Origin: an uncultured Clostridia bacterium | Lineage (GTDB): Bacteria > Bacillota > Clostridia > Christensenellales > Borkfalkiaceae | DNA: 11,549 nucleotides | Assembly (NCBI GenBank): GCA_934247855.1 | Contig: CAKQKA010000055.1 | Coordinates: 1 to 11,549 of the forward strand | Direction of reading: 5' to 3' | Shown: positions 6,729 to 11,549 of the stretch, in pieces | How positions within the stretch are numbered: the first letter of the stretch is position 1 | Layout: the number at the start of each line of letters is the position of its first letter | The notes under the pieces: model-generated | The model's input: only the letters and a program-made list of their open reading frames with translations | Database searches by the model: none | Told to the model about the DNA's origin: nothing | Translations under genes and position numbers: made by a program

Positions 6729-7913
6729 ATGAAAGTTTTTGTTAAGATAGCCGCATTTGTGCTTGCCGTTTCCACGGTATTCGCTTTTTCTGCCTGCAAT
6801 CAGAACTCGCAGAATAAGAACGACCAGTATGGCTGGGCATTCGACGTTGAAACCGAAGAAGTAAAAGCCACCGAAGAGGGCGCAAAGGATAAGAAAATTC
6901 TTACCATCAAAGGTCTTTACCTCGGTCAGGGCACTCAGAACGACGTTGACGCCGGCATTGCGGTTTTGAAAGATAAAAGTTTAGCAAGGCTTGAGAGCCT
7001 TGTTATCGGCAAGGATGAAGATTTCACGTTCAACGTTTACGACGAAACAAAGGGTGACTTCCAATTCGATAAAGACGGAAAGTCGGTCAGCAATAAGACG
7101 GATAGTTTTAAAAATTACGACGAAATCAAGATTGCCAAAGACGCGTTTTCGGGTCAGAAGATCATCAAGACGGTTGAACTTACAAGTAAAGTTACCGAAA
7201 TCGGCTTAGCTGCTTTCGCCGGCTGCTCGAATCTGACGAAGATGGTTCTTCCGTTCGTCGGCACAAACGCAAAGGCTTACAACGTCAACAAGACGTTAGC
7301 AAGTCTTTTCGGAACCGCAGAAATTACGGGTTGCACCTCTAACAGCATTACTTATAACGAAGGCGGCACGGGTACGTATTACATTCCGTCCGGTCTTACC
7401 GACGTTGTTGTTAACTATGCCGAAGACGCGGCTCTTCCCGAATATGCTTTTGCAGGCGTAACCGTTATTAAGAACGTAACGCTTAACAACGTAACCGAAA
7501 TCGGTTCCAACGCTTTTGCAGGTTGCACTTCGCTCGCCAAAGTAGAATTCGGCGCCGCTGCAAAACTCGAAACGATTTACAGCTCGGCTTTCTCCGGCTG
7601 CACTGCTCTTTATAATTTCAACCTTGCGGCTCTTACGGGGCTTAAGACGGTATATCAGAGTGCTTTCAACGGTTGCTCCAAACTCGGCGTCGGCTACGAA
7701 ACGATCGTTCTTCCCGCCGCTACATATATGGATAAAGCGTTCAAAGATTGCACCTCTTTAAAATCGGTGGATTTCGCAAACGTTGTTGCAATCGGCGATG
7801 CTTGCTTCTATGGTTGCACTGCTCTCGAAACCGTTTCTAATCTTGACAACAACAAGCTTGCTTCTTCATATGAAATGGTCTTTGCAGGCTGCACCAAATT
7901 GTTGGATAAATAA
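6729..7913 (+). CDS. Lipoprotein with BspA-type leucine-rich repeats (LRR_5)
   Basis: A 394-residue exported protein. The N terminus has Lys2 and Lys6, a hydrophobic core to about residue 20 and a relaxed lipobox FSAC with Cys23, so it is probably lipid-anchored on the outer face of the membrane. A polar, acidic stretch (24-130) is followed by about nine LRR_5 units, each marked by [A/C/V]FxGC-like motifs at about 139, 162, 240, 262, 287, 312, 337, 359 and 385, with leucines or valines between. A non-repeat insert near 175-235 separates the first two from the rest. Such repeats in gut Firmicutes and Bacteroidetes are linked to adhesion and surface binding, but the ligand cannot be read here. 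AAAGGAGA at 6714-6721 gives the start. It is monocistronic, with its own promoter and terminator. The LRR array runs to the very end with no anchoring domain after it. Confidence 0.9.
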   Translation: MKVFVKIAAFVLAVSTVFAFSACNQNSQNKNDQYGWAFDVETEEVKATEEGAKDKKILTIKGLYLGQGTQNDVDAGIAVLKDKSLARLESLVIGKDEDFTFNVYDETKGDFQFDKDGKSVSNKTDSFKNYDEIKIAKDAFSGQKIIKTVELTSKVTEIGLAAFAGCSNLTKMVLPFVGTNAKAYNVNKTLASLFGTAEITGCTSNSITYNEGGTGTYYIPSGLTDVVVNYAEDAALPEYAFAGVTVIKNVTLNNVTEIGSNAFAGCTSLAKVEFGAAAKLETIYSSAFSGCTALYNFNLAALTGLKTVYQSAFNGCSKLGVGYETIVLPAATYMDKAFKDCTSLKSVDFANVVAIGDACFYGCTALETVSNLDNNKLASSYEMVFAGCTKLLDK

Positions 7914-7934
7914 TTCAATAGCGAAACAATTGAT

Positions 7935-7966
7935 AACCTCGGCTTTTAAGTCGGGGTTTTTATTTT
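7935..7966 (+). terminator. Intrinsic terminator of the leucine-rich repeat gene
   Basis: A 9-bp stem with two G-T wobbles (AACCTCGGC at 7935-7943 with GTCGGGGTT at 7950-7958) and a TTTTAA loop is followed by TTTATTTT. It lies 22 bp after the stop codon. Confidence 0.85.
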
Positions 7967-8232
7967 GTACGTATTTCCAACCCCATTAGAACAATTTTTG
8001 CGCCGTCAAGTCGATTTGGGCTGTGTTAAACTCCTTCCAAGTACGTCCAGTACGTGTTCAGTCGTTTGCCTTGCCCAAACAAGCCGCAACCGTATACGAA
8101 AACAAGACACTGGCTTGTATATTTTGCGGTCGACTTTACGGCGTAAAAACACTACGTGCCGCAAGAGTAAACAAAAAACGAAAAAAATGCGTTGGATTTG
8201 CGGTTTGTTCTGCCGAGGTTGGAAATACGTAC
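7967..8232. mobile_element. 266-bp MITE-like or structured element with nested inverted repeats
   Basis: The ends are perfect 16-bp inverted repeats (GTACGTATTTCCAACC at 7967-7982 and its complement at 8217-8232). After a 5-bp mismatch, 7 more pairs extend them to 28 bp (AGAACAA at 7988-7994 with 8205-8211). Inside, 7995-8014 pairs with 8130-8149 at 19 of 20 positions, one of them a G-T wobble. That stem encloses two adjacent ones: 8015-8021 with 8073-8079 (7 bp), and 8084-8089 with 8124-8129 plus 8093-8097 with 8117-8121. A further hairpin, 8159-8164 with 8198-8203, fills the right side. I see no clear target duplication and no transposase. Short frames inside look accidental. It could be a non-autonomous transposon, or a structured RNA, on either strand. 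Confidence 0.7.
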
Positions 8233-8306
8233 GCTGCCAAATAATTTTATCCGAGAAATAAAATTCACCCGATAAAAATCCGTTTCAACCTTTTTTTAAA
8301 AAACTA

Positions 8307-8335
8307 TTGAAAAAAAAATCGTTTTGTTATACAAT
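8307..8335 (+). promoter_or_regulatory. Sigma-A promoter for the glycerol kinase operon
   Basis: TTGAAA at 8307-8312, 17 bp, then TACAAT at 8330-8335, each with one mismatch to consensus. Predicted start near 8342 gives an untranslated leader of about 150 bases. Confidence 0.75.
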
Positions 8336-8341
8336 GTGTTT

Positions 8342-8491
8342 ATATCAAAAGAATGCAAGACTCCGGCGGTATAATATTTATTTTATCGGTCGAACGACTA
8401 TGCCGAATTGTAAAAAAACGGCTTTAAAGATTAAAGATTATCGGCGGTATTGTTTGTCCGGTCTGACGGTACTTGCGTTTAAAGGGGAAAT
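8342..8491 (+). other. Long leader of the glycerol kinase operon
   Basis: About 150 bases with no supported gene. A 9-base direct repeat CGGCGGTAT occurs at 8364-8372 and 8442-8450. GCCG at 8402-8405 could pair with CGGC at 8364-8367, 8419-8422 or 8442-8445. This could allow alternative folds, as in a GlpP-type antitermination leader, but the stems are short and I recognise no known riboswitch. With the terminator, the 266-bp element and the promoter, this accounts for the 578-bp gap 7914-8491. Confidence 0.3.
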
Positions 8492-9967
8492 ATGACAAAA
8501 AAGTATGTTATTGCGCTTGACGAGGGGACTACGTCCACCCGCGCGGTGTTATACGATATCGCGGCGCAAAAGATAGCAAAAGTTAAATCGGTATCGATAA
8601 AACAGCATTATCCCAAGCCGTCGTACGTAGAAGAATCGGCGTCGGAAATATATTCGGCGTCGCTCGGCGCACTTGCGGAAATCATAGACGAAACGGGCGC
8701 GGATCAGATTGCGGGCATAGGAATAACCAATCAGCGCGAAACTGTCGTTGCCTGGTCTAAATCAAACGGAAAACCGCTCTATAACGCGATTATCTGGCAA
8801 TGCAGGCGCACTGCCGACTATTGCAAGGAGATAGAAAAGAGTTACGGCGAGGTTATCAGACAAAAGACGGGGCTCAGAGTCGATCCCTATTTTTCGGCGA
8901 GCAAAATGCACTGGCTTTTAGAGAACGTGCCGGAGGTAAAAGCTGCCGCCGACGCGGGCGATTTATGCCTCGGTACGGTGGAAACTTTCCTTGCGTATAA
9001 ACTTAGCGGCGGCAAGAGTTTCGTTACCGATTACACGAATGCGTCGCGCACAATGCTGTTCAATATAAAAACGCTTGAATGGGATGACGAACTGCTAAAA
9101 ATATTCGGCATAAAGCGCGAATATCTGCCAGAGCCCGTTTCGCCGTCCGCTGTGGTCGGCGAGTTCGATTTCGACGGCACGAGCATACCTATCGCGGGAC
9201 TATCGGGCGATCAGCAGGCGGCGGCGATAGGTCAGGGGTGTTTTGCCCGCGGTTCGGTCAAAATAACTTACGGAACGGGTATGTTTATGCTGTCTAACCT
9301 CGGCGACGAGTTCAGACTGAGCGACCACGGCTTGCTTACCACTTTGGGCTATGGCGGCGAAAAGCCCGTTTATATGTTCGAAGGTAGCGTGTTCAACGCT
9401 GGGAGCGCGGTTCAGTGGCTGCGTGACGGTCTGGAATTCTTCAAAAAGTCTGCGCAAAGCGAAAAACTCGCGCTGTCGGTCAAAGATAACGGCGGTGTGT
9501 ATGTTGTGCCTGCGTTCACAGGGCTTGGCGCGCCGTATTGGGTAAGCGACGCAACGGGAATGATTACGGGCATAACCCGCGGTACGACCAAAGGGCATAT
9601 TACCCGCGCCGTGCTCGAGGCGATGGCGTACTCCGCGTGCGACCTTATAGATGTCATGAGCGAAGAGGGCGGCATAAAACTTGCCGAACTTCGCGTTGAC
9701 GGCGGCGCCTCTCAAAACGATTTTCTTATGCAGTTTCAGGCGGATGTTTCGGGGTGCGTGGTGGACAGACCTGTCGAACGCGAAAGCACTGCGCTCGGTG
9801 CTGCGTATTTGTGCCTTATAGGGCTCGGGATCAAAACGATTGACGAAATCGAAAGCATTCGTCGGTGCGACAAGAAATTTTACCCCGCACAGGATCGCGC
9901 GGCGGTGCAAGAATATTATTCAAACTGGAAAAAAGCGGTTGAGAGGTGTATTTATGATAAGAAGTGA
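8492..9967 (+). CDS. glpK: Glycerol kinase
   Basis: Phosphorylates glycerol with ATP to sn-glycerol-3-phosphate in the cytoplasm. The 491-residue FGGY kinase has the expected family length. Visible features are the ATP-binding N-terminal loop DEGTTSTRA (10-18; usually DQGTTSSRA), the glycerol-binding pair Arg82-Glu83 in TNQRE, IIWQCRRT (100-107), TDYTNASRTMLFNI (179-192), the catalytic Asp240 in SGDQQAA, TYGTGMF (259-265), AGSAVQWLRDGL, and VPAFTGLGAPYW. The ATG follows AAAGGGGAAA. It overlaps the downstream hydrolase by 14 bp. The His of the HFYG motif, which the PTS protein HPr phosphorylates in many Firmicute enzymes, appears to be Asp226 here (DFDG), so that control is probably absent. 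No glycerol facilitator (glpF) or glycerol-3-phosphate dehydrogenase (glpD) is in the window. Confidence 0.97.
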   Translation: MTKKYVIALDEGTTSTRAVLYDIAAQKIAKVKSVSIKQHYPKPSYVEESASEIYSASLGALAEIIDETGADQIAGIGITNQRETVVAWSKSNGKPLYNAIIWQCRRTADYCKEIEKSYGEVIRQKTGLRVDPYFSASKMHWLLENVPEVKAAADAGDLCLGTVETFLAYKLSGGKSFVTDYTNASRTMLFNIKTLEWDDELLKIFGIKREYLPEPVSPSAVVGEFDFDGTSIPIAGLSGDQQAAAIGQGCFARGSVKITYGTGMFMLSNLGDEFRLSDHGLLTTLGYGGEKPVYMFEGSVFNAGSAVQWLRDGLEFFKKSAQSEKLALSVKDNGGVYVVPAFTGLGAPYWVSDATGMITGITRGTTKGHITRAVLEAMAYSACDLIDVMSEEGGIKLAELRVDGGASQNDFLMQFQADVSGCVVDRPVERESTALGAAYLCLIGLGIKTIDEIESIRRCDKKFYPAQDRAAVQEYYSNWKKAVERCIYDKK

Positions 9968-10835
9968 ATTTACGGCAAAAGACGGCAAGAAGATATCTTA
10001 CCTTACCTGGGCTGACGTGGAAAACCCGAAAGCGGTTATTCAGGTGTCGCACGGTATGGTTGAACACGCGGGCAGATACGATCATTTCGGCATAGAAATG
10101 AACAAACGCGGGTTCATCGTTGTTGCCGACGATCACCGCGCTCACGGCGTTACCGACGAGGCAAATCTCGGCTATTCCGAGGGCGATATATGGGAGAATA
10201 CTCTCTCCGATTTAAGAGAACTTAACGACATTATCAGGAAAAAATACAACCTGCCGATAGTGCTTTTCGGGCACAGTTACGGCTCGTTTTTAACGCAGGC
10301 ATACATTCGCAGAAACGACGGACTTGCGGGCGCGGTAGTCGGCGGAAGCAACTTTTTCCCGCGGGCGACGGCTGTATCCGGCAGGTTTATCGCGGCGTGC
10401 GGAAGTAAGTTCAAAGGGGCTCAAAAACCCGCCTATATGCTCAAAAACGCATCTTTCGACGTGTACGATAAGAAATTTAAAAGCGGTTCTTTCATATCGT
10501 CTTTACCCGAAGAATGCGAACGTTATAATAAAGACAAATATTGCAGTTTCGTGTGCAGCAACAATTTTTATTACAGCTTTTTCGGCGGTGCGAAGAAACT
10601 GTATAAAAAGGGCGGCAGATCGCTTAAAGATTTTCCGGTTTTGCTTATTGCCGGCGACAGTGATCCCGTAGGCAATATGGGTAAAGGCGTTAAAAAGTTG
10701 GCAAAATGGTATAAGGGGCAGGGCGCAAAGGTAGAATGCGAATTGTATAAAGGCGTTCGTCACGAGTTTTTAAACGACACCTCGCGCTCGCAGGTTTACG
10801 ACCGCGTGGAAAAATTCGTAAATTCATGTATATAA
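9954..10835 (+). CDS. Alpha/beta hydrolase, monoacylglycerol lipase or lysophospholipase type
   Basis: A 293-residue hydrolase of the Hydrolase_4 (monoglyceride lipase-like) family. The oxyanion-hole motif HGMVEHAGRY (33-42), nucleophile elbow GHSYGS with Ser108, an acid in GDSDPVG (probably Asp237) and His270 in VRHEF make a complete triad. A cap region covers about 135-225. There is no signal peptide, so it acts in the cytoplasm. An in-frame ATG at 9840 would lie inside glpK. The start at 9954 is preferred, with GAGAGG upstream and a 14-bp overlap with the glpK end. That overlap suggests coupled expression. A lipase releasing glycerol from monoacylglycerols would feed glycerol kinase directly. 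Exact substrate is inferred: lysophospholipids or other carboxylic esters remain possible. No convincing terminator follows directly. Confidence 0.9.
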   Translation: MIRSEFTAKDGKKISYLTWADVENPKAVIQVSHGMVEHAGRYDHFGIEMNKRGFIVVADDHRAHGVTDEANLGYSEGDIWENTLSDLRELNDIIRKKYNLPIVLFGHSYGSFLTQAYIRRNDGLAGAVVGGSNFFPRATAVSGRFIAACGSKFKGAQKPAYMLKNASFDVYDKKFKSGSFISSLPEECERYNKDKYCSFVCSNNFYYSFFGGAKKLYKKGGRSLKDFPVLLIAGDSDPVGNMGKGVKKLAKWYKGQGAKVECELYKGVRHEFLNDTSRSQVYDRVEKFVNSCI

Positions 10836-10866
10836 TCCGTATTTGAATCGGCTTCACGAAATGCCC

Positions 10867-10892
10867 GATAATCGACCTATAGCCTTACTTTT
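10867..10892 (+). repeat. Dispersed repeat, copy with one mismatch in core
   Basis: GATAATCGACCTATAG at 10867-10882 differs from the core at one base. It is followed by six bases and TTTT. It begins 31 bp after the hydrolase stop. TAGCC within it could pair with GGCTA at 10895-10899, a weak hairpin without a T run. Confidence 0.8.
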
Positions 10893-10976
10893 GCGGCTAA
10901 AACCGATATTTTGAATAACTTATACTCACATATATTACGCCGAAAATATTATTTCGACAAATTTTATTAGTAGAAG

Positions 10977-11309
10977 ATGGTGAAGGAGCCATTGAGTGCC
11001 ATTTTCCCCGTGCTTGTTTTCCGTTTCTCTTTTGCGGGGTGCGGTGAATCGCACATGCACGAACTCGGCGAATGGACGATCGTAAGACAGGCAACTTGCG
11101 AAGAAAGCGGCACAAAATCCGTAAGTGTAAGTGATACGACGAAACCGAACAAGAAACGATTACAGCGTGCGGGCACGCTCAACGATAACGGCGTGTTCTA
11201 TATAACTATGGTGGAGATTGCCGAGGACGGCAGCGAAACCGAATACGTTGTAAAAGTTTACGAATGGACTGAAAAAAACGGTGTCGTTACGTTATACTTA
11301 AACGGTTAA
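10977..11309 (+). CDS. Small putative lipoprotein, possibly decayed
   Basis: A 110-residue reading frame. The N terminus MVKEPLSAIFPVLVF followed by FSFAGC looks like a lipoprotein signal with Cys22, although Arg16 interrupts the hydrophobic core. Next comes HMHELGEWTIVRQATCEES (residues 26-44). This resembles the HxHxxGEWxxxxxATCxExG unit repeated in many Clostridial surface proteins, but the later cysteines of that unit are missing. The final 50 residues (from about NDNGVFYITMVEIAEDG) look like a small beta-rich domain ending in TLYLNG. No good ribosome binding site precedes the ATG at 10977. AAGGAG at 10983-10988 sits too close to an in-frame TTG at 10992. It may be a real short lipoprotein or the remnant of a longer gene. 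Function unknown. Confidence 0.5.
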   Translation: MVKEPLSAIFPVLVFRFSFAGCGESHMHELGEWTIVRQATCEESGTKSVSVSDTTKPNKKRLQRAGTLNDNGVFYITMVEIAEDGSETEYVVKVYEWTEKNGVVTLYLNG

Positions 11310-11375
11310 CTTGCCGATTCGGGCAAAATCGTTGCGGGCTGTCTTGTTCCAGACGATATATTGATTAGTTGATTG

Positions 11376-11404
11376 ATCGGTTATAGTCGCTTATAACCGA
11401 TTTT
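11376..11404 (+). repeat. Hairpin variant related to the dispersed repeat
   Basis: ATCGGTTATA (11376-11385), a 6-base loop, and its exact complement (11392-11401) run into TTTT. The segment CTTATA, two or three bases, CGATTTTC matches the copy at 4537-4561. It lies 66 bp after the stop of the small lipoprotein and could also act as a weak terminator. Confidence 0.45.
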
Positions 11405-11430
11405 CCGATGAAATGATTTAGCAAAACTTA

Positions 11431-11472
11431 AAAAAACTCCGACTGCGGTGCAACCACGGCCGGAGTTTTTTG
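11431..11472. terminator. Intrinsic terminator, near symmetrical
   Basis: AAAAAACTCCG at 11431-11441 pairs perfectly with 11461-11471, with partial pairing further in (GGT with ACC around a GCA loop). The T run ends the plus-strand copy, and the A run gives T on the minus strand, so it can act in both directions. Confidence 0.8.
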
Positions 11473-11479
11473 TTGATAT

Positions 11480-11509
11480 AAAGAAAAACCACGCGATAGT
11501 CGCGTGGTT
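11480..11509 (-). terminator. Intrinsic terminator for a minus-strand gene to the right
   Basis: A perfect 10-bp stem (AACCACGCGA at 11487-11496 with 11500-11509) and 3-base loop. The T-rich run lies on the minus-strand side (complement of AAAGAAAAA), so it ends transcription coming from beyond the right edge. Confidence 0.75.
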
Positions 11510-11518
11510 CGGTGAAGG

Positions 11519-11548
11519 TTAACCGATGAATCTTGAAATAAAAACTCC
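11519..11548 (-). CDS. Possible 3' end of a gene cut by the window edge
   Basis: On the minus strand one frame ends GVFISRFIG followed by TAA at 11521-11519, 10 bp before the minus-strand terminator. Only nine residues are visible, so identity is unknown and the frame choice rests on the terminator position alone. Confidence 0.3.
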   Translation of the reverse strand, partial: GVFISRFIG

Positions 11549-11549
11549 A

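Noticed and set aside
7965..8261. Two overlapping short frames (98 and 73 codons) inside the 266-bp element
   Set aside because: Both are built from the inverted-repeat arms, lack ribosome binding sites and look like by-products of the element. A conserved coding signal across copies would be needed to accept either.
8307..8495. 62-codon frame before glpK
   Set aside because: It begins on the -35 element of the glpK promoter, has no ribosome binding site, and its product has no recognisable features.
9200..9910. 236-codon frame antisense to glpK
   Set aside because: It mirrors a gene with unmistakable glycerol kinase motifs. Long antisense frames are common in GC-skewed codon patterns, and no start signal supports it.
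10836..10900. Terminator after the hydrolase
   Set aside because: ATCGG and CCGAT near 10846-10871 and TAGCC/GGCTA at 10880-10899 can pair, but the stems are only about 5 bp and no T run follows.
1..11549. tRNA, rRNA, CRISPR array, restriction or phage-defence genes
   Set aside because: I looked for cloverleaf ends, regularly spaced repeats and defence-type motifs and found none. The dispersed repeats are too far apart and irregular for a CRISPR array.

Overview
The window looks like a chromosomal segment of an uncultured, low-to-mid GC Firmicute of the class Clostridia, possibly a gut lineage related to Christensenellales. The reasons are strong AGGAG-type ribosome binding sites, sigma-A promoters with 17-bp spacers, Gram-positive style lipoproteins, and the tyrS, YigZ-family, recX and biotin ligase complement. 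The lineage is inference; no rRNA or phylogenetic marker was compared.

Layout. (1) 109-4442, plus strand: a four-helix membrane protein, then a tight run of tyrS, a YigZ/IMPACT-family gene, recX, a small membrane protein and a biotin-protein ligase. From tyrS to the ligase, neighbours overlap or lie within 5 bp, and a strong terminator closes the run. (2) 4580-6314, minus strand: a response regulator and sensor kinase pair with overlapping reading frames. Its likely promoter carries a 12-bp palindrome at the predicted +1 and a direct-repeat box of OmpR/PhoB type. (3) 6729-7913, plus: a predicted lipoprotein with BspA-type leucine-rich repeats, a good promoter and a terminator. (4) 7967-8232: a gene-free 266-bp element with 28-bp terminal inverted repeats and nested internal pairings, resembling a MITE or a structured RNA. 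(5) 8492-10835, plus: glycerol kinase overlapping by 14 bp with an alpha/beta hydrolase of the monoacylglycerol lipase type. This suggests a two-step route from monoacylglycerol to glycerol-3-phosphate. (6) 10977-11309: a small, possibly decayed lipoprotein, followed by terminators facing both ways, which implies a minus-strand gene just beyond the right edge.

A family of short dispersed repeats runs through the whole window: GATAATCGACTTATAG, then 5-6 variable bases, then TTTT. There are three exact core copies, one with a single mismatch, one matching at 13 of 16 positions, a truncated relative at the left edge and a hairpin variant at the right. Most copies lie just beyond gene ends. One lies inside the last codons of the YigZ-family gene and one in the leader of the response regulator. 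This repeat family and the 266-bp element are the two signals that ordinary gene annotation does not explain.
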